A stretch of DNA of 6,084 nucleotides, from assembly GCA_031254905.1 (NCBI GenBank), contig JAIRTN010000078.1:1-6084 (forward strand). The letters run 5' to 3'. The position numbers were made by a program, and so were the translations under genes. Of the stretch, positions 1 through 5,999 are shown in pieces (position 1 is the first letter of the stretch; each line of letters starts with the position of its first letter). The notes under the pieces are model-generated. The model did no database searches and was not told the DNA's origin. It worked only from the letters and a program-made list of their open reading frames with translations. Source of the stretch: Coriobacteriales bacterium (GTDB lineage: Bacteria > Actinomycetota > Coriobacteriia > Coriobacteriales > UBA8131).

Positions 1-1277
1 CGGCCCCCGTTCGTCACGAGCGTGCCGTCGGAGGTTCGCTTCGTCCCCGCGTGGTAGACCGTCACACCCGGACACGCCTCAGCGGCCTCTATGCCGGTAA
101 TCGGCATGCCCTTGTCGTAGCTGCCCGGATAACCCTTGCTGGCGAGCACAACGCTCACCGCCCAAGCCTCATCCCACTGAAGACTGATGCCACTCACGTC
201 GCCACGCGCGACCGCAAGCATGACCTCCAGCAACTCAGTCTTAAGACGAGGCAGCACCACTTGAGTTTCCGGGTCGCCGAAGCGCGCGTTGAATTCCAGT
301 ACGCGCGGACCGGTGGGCGTGAGCATGAAGCCGCCATAGAGTACCCCGCGATAGTCGATGCCTTCCGCGGCAAGCCCGGCAACTGCCTGTTCCATTATCT
401 CCAGCATGCGCGCGTATTCCGCGTCCGTCACGATGGGTACCGGCGAATAGACGCCCATGCCGCCGGTGTTTGGGCCCACATCGCCCTCGTAGGCGCGTTT
501 GTGGTCTTGGGCGGGGGCCATGGGCAACACACGCACCCCATCCGTAAACACCAAGAGCGAACATTCGGGCCCGGTCATGCACTCCTCGATAACCACGGTT
601 GCCCCTGCCTCGCCGAAACGTCCCTCGAAGCACTCCCGCACCGCCTGCTCGGCCTCCTCGATGGTCGAGGCAACCGTCACACCCTTACCCGCCGCAAGCC
701 CGTCGGCCTTCACGACGATGGGCGCCCCTTGGGCTCGCAGCCACGCGAGCGCGCCTTCGGGTTCATCAAAGGAGCCAAAGGCCGCCGTCGGAATGTCGTG
801 GCGCGCCATAAATTCTTTGCTGAAACGCTTGCTCCCCTCCATGAGCGCACCGCGCGCGCCCGGGCCAAAGCACAGGATGCCCGCGTCGCGCACCGCATCG
901 CCTACACCGGCAACCAGCGGGGCCTCGGGCCCGATGATTACCAGTTCAACGTCGTTATCCCGAGCGAAGGCAACCACCGCATGGGCATCCATGATGTCAA
1001 GGGCGACGTTGCACGTGTCCGCAACGGCGCCCAAAGCGCCCTCGCCTCCCACGGCAGCGCCCACGGCAGCGCCCTCACTACCCGAGCCAGCGCCTCCCCC
1101 ACCAGAGCCACCAGAACCACCAGAGCCACCAGAGCCACCCGAGCCACCCGAGCCGCCACCCAAAGCAGTCCCCCCATTGCCCGGGGCAACAAAAATCTTC
1201 TCGCTCGCCTGCGCATCCGCAAGCGAGGCGACGATGGCGTGCTCCCTGCCGCCACTACCTAATACGAGGATGTTCAC
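1..1277 (-). CDS. purD: Phosphoribosylamine-glycine ligase (GAR synthetase), 3' end cut off
   Basis: This enzyme joins 5-phosphoribosylamine and glycine with ATP, the second step of de novo purine synthesis in the cytoplasm. The frame is open from a GTG at 1277 to the window edge, giving 425 visible residues; an estimated 45 C-terminal residues lie outside. Family blocks seen in order: the N-terminal loop GSGGREHA (residues 7-14), APGN (31-34), GPEAPL (116-121), EGSK (147-150), KADGLAAGKGV (190-200), QDHKR (257-261), GPNTGGMG (268-275) and EFNARFGDPETQ (328-339), covering the pre-ATP-grasp and ATP-grasp domains, all intact. The GTG start is supported by AAAGGA five bases upstream and by the conserved beta strand that begins at once. 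The gene overlaps the end of dinG by 4 bases. Odd point: about 46 extra glycine-rich residues sit between residues 39 and 89, where the family normally has about five. Family identity is very secure; the role of the insert is unknown. Confidence 0.97.
   Translation of the reverse strand, partial: MNILVLGSGGREHAIVASLADAQASEKIFVAPGNGGTALGGGSGGSGGSGGSGGSGGSGGGGAGSGSEGAAVGAAVGGEGALGAVADTCNVALDIMDAHAVVAFARDNDVELVIIGPEAPLVAGVGDAVRDAGILCFGPGARGALMEGSKRFSKEFMARHDIPTAAFGSFDEPEGALAWLRAQGAPIVVKADGLAAGKGVTVASTIEEAEQAVRECFEGRFGEAGATVVIEECMTGPECSLLVFTDGVRVLPMAPAQDHKRAYEGDVGPNTGGMGVYSPVPIVTDAEYARMLEIMEQAVAGLAAEGIDYRGVLYGGFMLTPTGPRVLEFNARFGDPETQVVLPRLKTELLEVMLAVARGDVSGISLQWDEAWAVSVVLASKGYPGSYDKGMPITGIEAAEACPGVTVYHAGTKRTSDGTLVTNGG
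1050..1160 (-). repeat. In-frame Gly/Ser repeat insertion within purD
   Basis: On the coding strand a 9-base unit of the form GGYTCKGGT is repeated about six times with small variations (1101-1160), encoding a run of Gly-Gly-Ser at PurD residues 40-59. After a short Gly/Ala/Ser stretch comes an exact 12-base tandem duplication encoding Gly-Ala-Ala-Val twice (1050-1073, residues 69-76). All units are multiples of three, so changes in copy number would keep the frame. The insert lies just after the APGN motif in the N-terminal domain and looks like a flexible linker. Family comparison from memory (E. coli and Bacillus PurD) indicates it is not part of the normal fold. Confidence 0.93.
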
Positions 1278-1288
1278 GGCTGTCCTTT
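1274..1288 (-). promoter_or_regulatory. purD ribosome binding site and 4-base stop-start overlap with dinG
   Basis: AAAGGA (1288-1283) lies inside the last codons of dinG, five bases before the purD GTG at 1277. The dinG stop TGA (1276-1274) and the purD start share the bases GTGA. This is the usual layout for translational coupling, and it fixes the purD start where an ATG would not be found. Confidence 0.85.
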
Positions 1289-4201
1289 CGTCGAAGGGGA
1301 AGATGACAGGCGCAGCATCTCGGCCACCGCCTGCGTATCGAGGACGTGACGCTGCTGCGAGGGCAGGGCGTCGAGGAAGGCGCGCCCGTACCACTTGGAA
1401 AGCAGGCGCGAATCCGCCAGTATGAGCGAGCCACTGTCCGTTGAGGAGCGGATGAGCCTCCCCGCGGCCTGTTTGAGGTCGATGATGGCCTCCGGCAAGG
1501 CAAAATTCTTCCAAACGTTCTTCTCTCGAAGCGAACGCTCCAGCATAAGCGGGTCGTTCGGCTTGCCAAAAGGCAACTTGGGAATTATCACGCAACGCAG
1601 GGTATCACCCGGCGCGTCGAAACCCTCCCAAAAAGAGCGCAGCGCAAACAGACTTAAGGCCTCGTTCTCCAAAAACTCATCGCGCAGGCGCTTGGCGGAA
1701 AAACCTCTGGTCTGGCAACGCAGCGTGATGCCCCGTTCGGCCAAAAGTTCTTTAAGGCGCTCGTGCATGTTCTCCATATCGCGGCGATTCGTAAACAGCG
1801 TCAGCGTACTACCGCCAAGCGCCACATGCACCTCAAATATGAGACGCTCAAGGGCATCGCGATAGCCAATGGCGCTGGGCTCGGGAATATCCGTCGGAAG
1901 AAAAACCGCCATATTGCGCTCAAAATCGTAACTCGACGCAAACTGCACCGCGCGCCAACGCTCCCTCTCCACGCGGTCAAGCCCGCTCGCGCGCGCAAAG
2001 TAACCAAAATCCTCCCCCGCCGCCAAAGTCGCCGAAGTAAACACCACACTCATCATCTCGGGGAAAAAGCGCTCCAGCAGCACCTCGCCAATGTCGATAC
2101 GAGCGGCAATAAGGCGGTCGCGGGAGTTGTCGGCGCGCCGGTCAAGTTCGGCGTAGTACACGTAGTCGCCGTTCTCCCCGTCGAGTATCAACTGCAGCGA
2201 GACAAGCGAGCCCTCGAGTTCGCCGATAAACCCGGCAAGATCGCCCTGCAGCTCAAGCAATTCCTCAAACTGGTCGCTAAAACTCATAATGTCGCGGCAG
2301 GATTTCCAGAGCCTCTCAAGGCGGGTACAAAGCGACGCACCAAGAGAAAGAAGCATCCCCCACGAACCGCCCTCGCGCACCCGCGCGTCAATCCATAACT
2401 CCACTTGGTTGTAGTCGCTCTGCTCGGCAATCGCGCAAAGTTCCTTGGCCTGAGAGGCAAACGACTCCGTAATGGCACTGACGGCACGCGCCTCCTCCTG
2501 CGTTTCCGCAAGCCGCCCAAGAAGCACCGAGGCACCCGCCAGCGGCGTCGCCCTGCGCTGCATCATCGCAAGCGTACCAGTCGAACTCGACAGGCCGCTG
2601 AGGGTCTGTTTAAGCAGCCGCGGCTCAAGAACAAGGCTCAACTGCTGGCGCGCCTCACTCTCCATGCCATGCGCCTCATCAACAACCCACTGGCGAATAG
2701 GCGGCAAAATACCACCCTCCGCACCCATGTCGCAAAACAGGAGGGCGTGGTTCGTCAAAACGATGTCCGCCCCTCGAGCCCGCTGTCGCGCCCCATGTAA
2801 AAGGCAATGGTGATAAAAACGGCACCTTCTGCGTAAACAGTCATCCGAGCTTGCGCAGACCTCAAAGCGGGCCAACTCCCGCCAGTGGAGCACCAGCGGG
2901 TCAAGGTCGCCACGCGCGCTTTGACAGACAAAAGATAAGAGCATCGCCACCATCGCGGGCGCGGACGTACTCTCAAAATGTCTGTCCTCCCGCGCGAGGT
3001 TCGCGAGTTTTCTGAGGCAGGGGTAGTGGTCATAGCCCTTGAGAGCAACGTAGCTTACACCCTCCGGCAATACGGCGTCGAGGCGGGGTAACTCATGGTA
3101 CATAAGCTGGTCGAGCAGGGCATTGGTCTTGGTTGCCACGCCGCAGGTCACGTGGTTGCTTTGGGCAAACAAAACAAGCGGCAGCAGGTAGGCCATCGAC
3201 TTGCCCACGCCGGTTCCCGCCTCTACGGCCCGGTGGGTCATGCTGTTGAGGGCATCGGCAATCTCTGTTGCCATGAGAAGCTGCTCGGCCCGCGGCTCAA
3301 ATTCTCCGTACATCTGAGAGAGCAGGCCATGGGAGGAGAAGGCCTGCTCGAGTTCATCCAGCGCGATGGGCTTAAGTTCGATGATGCCGCCATCGAGTTC
3401 TTCGGCATCAATCTTGTGCCGCGGTTGCTGGGCGCTTTCGCGCTCGGCGCGGGCCCTCGCCAAAGAAAACGTGGATTTTTCGCTGCCCTCCTCGCCGTAA
3501 CTGCCCGCAATTTGGGCAAACACGGCTCTGAGCGGCCACAAAGTCTGCGAAAACAGCTTCGCGAAGACGGCGGGAAGCCCCGGCGGCAAATCGCTTATCC
3601 CTACTAAAAGAACACGCCAGATAGCGCAGAGGGCCTCGACGTCGTCTATCGCCCGATGGGTTGACGAGGGGGCGCAAAAGACGTCGCTGAGGGTTTGGAG
3701 TTTGTGTTCGCGCAGCCGTGGCAGGGCTATGCGCGCGAGTTCGAGCGAGTCTATCCAGCGCGCTTCGTCGCCGAGGCTGCTGCCGAGCGGTACCTCAGGC
3801 GCGATGAAGGAGCGGTCGAAGGGGGCGTTGTGCGCGATGACCGTGCGCTGCTCAACGAAGGCATCTAACTCGGCGACCGCCTCGCTTGCGCTCGGCGCGC
3901 CTTGCACGTCGTCTGCCGAAATGCCCGTGAGTTCGGTGATGTGGGGCGGGATTTCGCGGCCGGGATTGACGAATGTGGAGAAGCGCGCAACGATGTCCGG
4001 CCCGCGCATGATGGCGGCGGCAATCTCGATGAGGGCATCGCGACCGGCGGAAAAGCCCGTTGTCTCGGTGTCGAGTACGACGTATTCCTCCTCAAGCACG
4101 CCGAAAACCGCGTCCTTCGCGCGCTGGGCGAGGGTTTCGTAGCGTGCGACGATGTCCCGGTCCGTGCCGGGGAGGAGCATTTCGCGCAGGACGGCCTTCA
4201 C
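1274..4201 (-). CDS. dinG: DinG-family ATP-dependent helicase with N-terminal DEDDh exonuclease
   Basis: A 975-residue two-part DNA repair/replication enzyme. Residues about 38-200 form a DnaQ-like 3'-5' exonuclease: DTE at 44-46, HNAPFD at 124-129 and H182 with D187 (H-x4-D) complete the DEDDh metal and catalytic set. Residues about 300-970 form a superfamily 2 XPD/DinG helicase: FEPRAEQ (301-307), Walker A AGTGVGKS (328-335), VLTNHALL (481-488), DEAH (508-511), TSATL (722-726), FWEGFDAPGD (857-866) and QAAGRLIR (911-918). C395 and the C455-x4-C460-x5-C466 cluster match the spacing of the iron-sulfur ligands of E. coli DinG; C449 is a further nearby cysteine. DinG unwinds 5'-3' and resolves R-loops and D-loops. 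The GTG start at 4201 is preceded by AGG overlapping the previous stop; an ATG at residue 8 is a weaker alternative. It sits second in the operon, five bases after the acidic protein gene and overlapping purD. No key residue is missing. Confidence 0.95.
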   Translation of the reverse strand: MKAVLREMLLPGTDRDIVARYETLAQRAKDAVFGVLEEEYVVLDTETTGFSAGRDALIEIAAAIMRGPDIVARFSTFVNPGREIPPHITELTGISADDVQGAPSASEAVAELDAFVEQRTVIAHNAPFDRSFIAPEVPLGSSLGDEARWIDSLELARIALPRLREHKLQTLSDVFCAPSSTHRAIDDVEALCAIWRVLLVGISDLPPGLPAVFAKLFSQTLWPLRAVFAQIAGSYGEEGSEKSTFSLARARAERESAQQPRHKIDAEELDGGIIELKPIALDELEQAFSSHGLLSQMYGEFEPRAEQLLMATEIADALNSMTHRAVEAGTGVGKSMAYLLPLVLFAQSNHVTCGVATKTNALLDQLMYHELPRLDAVLPEGVSYVALKGYDHYPCLRKLANLAREDRHFESTSAPAMVAMLLSFVCQSARGDLDPLVLHWRELARFEVCASSDDCLRRRCRFYHHCLLHGARQRARGADIVLTNHALLFCDMGAEGGILPPIRQWVVDEAHGMESEARQQLSLVLEPRLLKQTLSGLSSSTGTLAMMQRRATPLAGASVLLGRLAETQEEARAVSAITESFASQAKELCAIAEQSDYNQVELWIDARVREGGSWGMLLSLGASLCTRLERLWKSCRDIMSFSDQFEELLELQGDLAGFIGELEGSLVSLQLILDGENGDYVYYAELDRRADNSRDRLIAARIDIGEVLLERFFPEMMSVVFTSATLAAGEDFGYFARASGLDRVERERWRAVQFASSYDFERNMAVFLPTDIPEPSAIGYRDALERLIFEVHVALGGSTLTLFTNRRDMENMHERLKELLAERGITLRCQTRGFSAKRLRDEFLENEALSLFALRSFWEGFDAPGDTLRCVIIPKLPFGKPNDPLMLERSLREKNVWKNFALPEAIIDLKQAAGRLIRSSTDSGSLILADSRLLSKWYGRAFLDALPSQQRHVLDTQAVAEMLRLSSSPSTKGQP

Positions 4202-4209
4202 GGCACCTA
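4202..4209 (-). promoter_or_regulatory. dinG ribosome binding site overlapping the upstream stop codon
   Basis: The minus-strand sequence TAGGTGCC precedes the GTG at 4201. The stop TAG of the upstream gene (4209-4207) overlaps the AGG of the putative Shine-Dalgarno. Spacing to the start is short (four bases from AGG), so initiation probably depends on ribosomes finishing the upstream gene. The weak site is also why the start could instead be the ATG seven codons in. Confidence 0.55.
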
Positions 4210-4854
4210 TGCTTCCGGGGAAGCGGGAGAGGTGGGAGCCGGGGAGGGAGCGTCAGTATCCCTATATTCTTCTTCTGTCTTTGCCGCTGTCTCGTTGCTG
4301 AACAAGGTGTCGGCCTCGCCTACTTGGTAGAGCGTTTCGTCGAAGTGGTAGTGGTCGCCGTGGAGGTGATACATCATGACGACAACCTGAGCCTTCTCGT
4401 CGCCCTTGTTCGCGAACTCGGCGACAACCGCGTCGCTTGCGCCGTCCTCGAGGTCCACGTAGCCGTCGTAGCAAAAGACGTAGGCGTTGCAGATGCGCTC
4501 CATTTGGTAGATTGCGCGGCGCGCCGAAGCGTAGCTGTCCTCCTCGCTGTTGCCCGGTTGCTCCTCGATGAATAGTTCCTCCCCGTCGATAAGGATGGTG
4601 AAGGGCTCGAAGCTGCCCGCCTGACTCAGCGCCTCGGCGGCCTGCTCAAGCGCGTAGAGAACCGTGCGCTCGAGAATTTCCTCGGAGTTTAACTCGCCTT
4701 CTCCGACGACATCGAGCGCCACGGCATCTTGGCCGGGGTCGATGGGCGACTCAGCGTCTTGGCCGGGGTCGGCGGCTTGCGCGCGCTCATCCGTAATGGT
4801 TTCTTCGGCGGCGTCTTGAACCGCGTTGTTTAAATCCTGCTCACCTGTTTTCAT
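4207..4854 (-). CDS. Unrecognised acidic protein, first gene of the dinG-purD operon
   Basis: I do not recognise this 215-residue protein. It has three zones. Residues 1-55 are acidic, probably disordered, and carry the hexapeptide DPGQDA twice at a 10-residue interval (29-34, 39-44). Residues 56-187 look folded: a helix (SEEILERTVLYALEQAAEAL), strands around FTILIDGEELFIEE, a helix around residues 107-122, then strands through YVFCYDGYVDL and AQVVVMMYHLHGDHYHF. Residues 188-215 are a Glu/Pro/Ser-rich tail. There is no signal peptide or membrane segment, so it is likely cytoplasmic. HLHGDHYH (163-170) has four histidines and could bind metal, but this is only a guess. The ATG at 4854 was chosen because GGAG lies eight bases upstream; the frame stays open further upstream, but that part crosses the divergent promoter and lacks a good site. 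Position suggests co-expression with DinG; no function can be assigned. Confidence 0.85.
   Translation of the reverse strand: MKTGEQDLNNAVQDAAEETITDERAQAADPGQDAESPIDPGQDAVALDVVGEGELNSEEILERTVLYALEQAAEALSQAGSFEPFTILIDGEELFIEEQPGNSEEDSYASARRAIYQMERICNAYVFCYDGYVDLEDGASDAVVAEFANKGDEKAQVVVMMYHLHGDHYHFDETLYQVGEADTLFSNETAAKTEEEYRDTDAPSPAPTSPASPEA
4727..4771 (-). repeat. 30-base-period direct repeat encoding DPGQDA twice
   Basis: The 15-base plus-strand string TCTTGGCCGGGGTCG occurs at 4727-4741 and again at 4757-4771, exactly 30 bases apart. It encodes the repeated hexapeptide in the acidic N-terminal tail of the 215-residue protein. It looks like a local 10-codon duplication that has since diverged outside the shared core. 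Confidence 0.85.
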
Positions 4855-4873
4855 GAGAATCACTCCGTTTGCT

Positions 4874-4885
4874 GGGCGAAAGCCC
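4874..4885. other. Short hairpin with GAAA loop in the divergent intergenic region
   Basis: GGGC (4874-4877) and GCCC (4882-4885) are exact complements around GAAA. Read on the minus strand the loop is TTTC. It falls in the likely 5' leader of the acidic-protein gene, about eight bases before its Shine-Dalgarno (4866-4863). On the plus strand it lies upstream of the candidate -35. Four base pairs is short, so a role is uncertain. Confidence 0.35.
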
Positions 4886-4886
4886 G

Positions 4887-4914
4887 TTGATGGTTTATCA
4901 TCGGATAGTATACC
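4887..4914 (+). promoter_or_regulatory. Candidate sigma-70 type promoter for the thioesterase gene
   Basis: TTGATG (4887-4892) and TATACC (4909-4914) are separated by 16 bases, giving a predicted start near 4921 and a leader of about 20 bases before the ATG at 4943. GGAG at 4931-4934 is a good ribosome binding site, eight bases from the start. A GATG...CATC dyad (4889-4892 and 4899-4902) overlaps the -35 and spacer and could bind a regulator. Confidence 0.45.
4907..4912 (-). promoter_or_regulatory. Candidate -10 box for the acidic protein-dinG-purD operon
   Basis: TATACT on the minus strand (4912-4907) is close to the TATAAT consensus and would start transcription near 4900, about 45 bases before the ATG at 4854. 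No convincing -35 is seen at 16-18 bases upstream. The box shares TATA with the plus-strand -10 at 4909-4914, so the two promoters would overlap face to face. Confidence 0.35.
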
Positions 4915-4942
4915 GGAGAGTACGAAGGATGGAGCGGACAGG

Positions 4943-5458
4943 ATGAGATATGAAGCGCGCGAAACGCGGGTATGCAATTCGCAGAACATTTCGGCCATGT
5001 GCCTCGTTTGCGGCACGGAGAACTCCTTGGGTTTGCACGCGCAGTTTCTTGAGTTGGAGGACGGGCGGCTGTGCGCCGAGTTTATGACGAGCGAGGAGCA
5101 TCAGAGTTATCCCGGGCGGGTGCATGGCGGTATTGTGAGCGCCATCCTCGACGAGACCATAGGACGTGCGATACAGATTACGGACCCCGATATGTTTGGC
5201 GTGACGCTTGAACTTAACGTGCGTTTTCGCAAGGCGGTGCCCCTTAACGAGCCGCTGAAGGTCATCGCGGAGATAACCAAGCGCGCGAACCGCCTGTTTG
5301 TCGGCGAGGGAAAACTATTGCTTGAGGATGGCAGCGTTGCCGCCGAAGCGACGGCGCGCTACTACCAGATGGACGCGAGCAGCATCGCCGAGGGTGGCCT
5401 GACCGACGAGAACTGGTTTTCCGACGAGCGGGAGCAGCCTGTCATCGTGCGGGCCTGA
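4943..5458 (+). CDS. PaaI-like hotdog-fold thioesterase
   Basis: A 171-residue single-domain hotdog protein, the usual size for the PaaI/YbgC-like acyl-CoA thioesterase group. The family signature GRVHGGIVSAILDETIG is at residues 58-74: His61-Gly-Gly binds and activates the thioester carbonyl, and Asp70 (with Glu71 next to it) is the likely catalytic acid. The N-terminal MCLVCG followed by SLGLHAQF (residues 19-35) is the common opening of this subgroup. The core strands run through LELNVRFRKAVP (89-100) and ARYYQ (138-142). Expected activity is hydrolysis of an acyl-CoA in the cytoplasm; the natural substrate cannot be read from the sequence. The ATG at 4943 was chosen for its GGAG eight bases upstream; the frame is open further upstream, but that part overlaps the divergent promoter. 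It is transcribed away from the dinG operon and towards the Rrf2 gene, apparently alone. The family is secure and the substrate is unknown. Confidence 0.9.
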   Translation: MRYEARETRVCNSQNISAMCLVCGTENSLGLHAQFLELEDGRLCAEFMTSEEHQSYPGRVHGGIVSAILDETIGRAIQITDPDMFGVTLELNVRFRKAVPLNEPLKVIAEITKRANRLFVGEGKLLLEDGSVAAEATARYYQMDASSIAEGGLTDENWFSDEREQPVIVRA

Positions 5459-5580
5459 GGGACGGCTTGGTGGGGCTGATGGGGTTTTTGGGACGGTTTG
5501 GGGCAGCTTAGGGCGGTTCGGGCTGATGGGATTTGGGCGGTTTGAGGCTTGCTGGGACGGCTTGCTGGGGTTTGAACGGG
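5459..5580 (+). repeat. G-rich degenerate repeat tract with extended G-quadruplex motif between convergent genes
   Basis: The whole spacer between the thioesterase stop and the Rrf2 stop is G-rich and C-poor on the plus strand. It is built from variants of GGGNCGGYTTG and GGGCTGATGGG. GGGACGGCTTG occurs exactly at 5459-5469 and 5554-5564. GGGCTGATGGG occurs exactly at 5473-5483 and 5520-5530. Close variants are at 5490-5500, 5511-5520 and 5535-5544. From 5472 to 5537 there are eight G-runs of three or four bases with loops of 5, 5, 7, 7, 6, 5 and 4 bases, which is two adjacent canonical G3-loop(1-7) quadruplex motifs. No ordinary hairpin-plus-T terminator is visible here for either gene. Confidence 0.88.
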
Positions 5581-5982
5581 CTATCCCTGCAGCAATTCTT
5601 CCATCGTCATCTTTGAGAGATGTTCCCGCATAGACTGCTTCGTCGAAGCCCAGAGTTTCTCGGATATGCAGCGCTGTCCTTCGCACTCGCACCAAGGAAC
5701 ATCCTTCGTGTCGAAGGTGACATCCAGCGGGTCTTGCGCGGCCTCGAACACTTCAAGCAGCGTTATCTCAGCGAGAGGTTTTGCGAGCCTGATGCCGCCG
5801 TTTATCCCTCGGGAAGCCTTGATAATACCCGCTCTGAGCAGGCCTTGTTGAACGGTGCGCGCAAACGCGTACGTGACCCCATGCTCCGCGGCAAGCGTGC
5901 GCAAACCTTGGCAGCAATCAGGTTGCTCGGACAAGCCGGCAAGCAGGTGTATCGCGTAATCGGTCCTTCTTGTTATTTTCAT
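5581..5982 (-). CDS. Rrf2-family transcriptional regulator
   Basis: A 133-residue winged-helix DNA-binding protein of the Rrf2 family (relatives: IscR, NsrR, CymR), which commonly sense iron-sulfur status, nitric oxide or cysteine supply. The family opening MKITRRTDYAIHLL is at residues 1-14. A helix-turn-helix spans about 26-50, the wing SRGINGGIRLAKP about 57-69, and the dimerisation helix lies at the C-terminus with the typical C...LW...L pattern (105-131). Cysteines are at 98, 100 and 105 in the effector region, plus a CC pair at 23-24. Iron-sulfur members usually have three cysteines spread over about 12 residues, so the cluster here is compressed and may be altered or lost. The ATG at 5982 is well supported by GAGGAG six bases upstream and by the conserved N-terminus. 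The target genes cannot be seen; they may lie beyond the right edge, and autoregulation is likely. Confidence 0.92.
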   Translation of the reverse strand: MKITRRTDYAIHLLAGLSEQPDCCQGLRTLAAEHGVTYAFARTVQQGLLRAGIIKASRGINGGIRLAKPLAEITLLEVFEAAQDPLDVTFDTKDVPWCECEGQRCISEKLWASTKQSMREHLSKMTMEELLQG

Positions 5983-5999
5983 CGGCAGCTCCTCGGGGC

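Noticed and set aside
1101..1160. The 9-base repeat as a CRISPR-like or intergenic satellite array
   Set aside because: There are no spacers, the unit is nine bases, and it lies in frame inside purD, so it is a coding low-complexity repeat.
51..1262. A 403-residue open frame on the plus strand across purD
   Set aside because: It is antisense to the clearly conserved purD frame and has no recognisable motif. Its repetitive Arg/Thr stretch is the reverse reading of the Gly/Ser repeat. Long antisense frames are common in GC-rich genes.
499..1425. A 308-residue plus-strand frame with a Pro-Pro-Glu repeat
   Set aside because: The apparent PPE-like repeat is the antisense of the Gly/Ser codons of purD, and the frame runs across the purD-dinG junction without its own ribosome binding site or conserved domain.
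1763..2398. A 211-residue basic open frame on the plus strand inside dinG
   Set aside because: It is the shadow of the conserved helicase frame, which keeps every motif through this region; its composition is what antisense reading of a GC-rich acidic protein gives.
4855..5016. N-terminal extension of the acidic protein to an upstream ATG at 5016
   Set aside because: The extension overlaps the start of the divergent thioesterase and its promoter, reads as unrelated composition, and lacks a good ribosome binding site, whereas the ATG at 4854 has GGAG eight bases upstream.
5315..5695. A 126-residue minus-strand frame with a Pro-rich, Asn-Arg-Pro type repeat
   Set aside because: It crosses the ends of two convergent genes in the wrong frame for both. 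Its repeat is only the C-rich strand of the G-rich spacer, and no ribosome binding site supports it.
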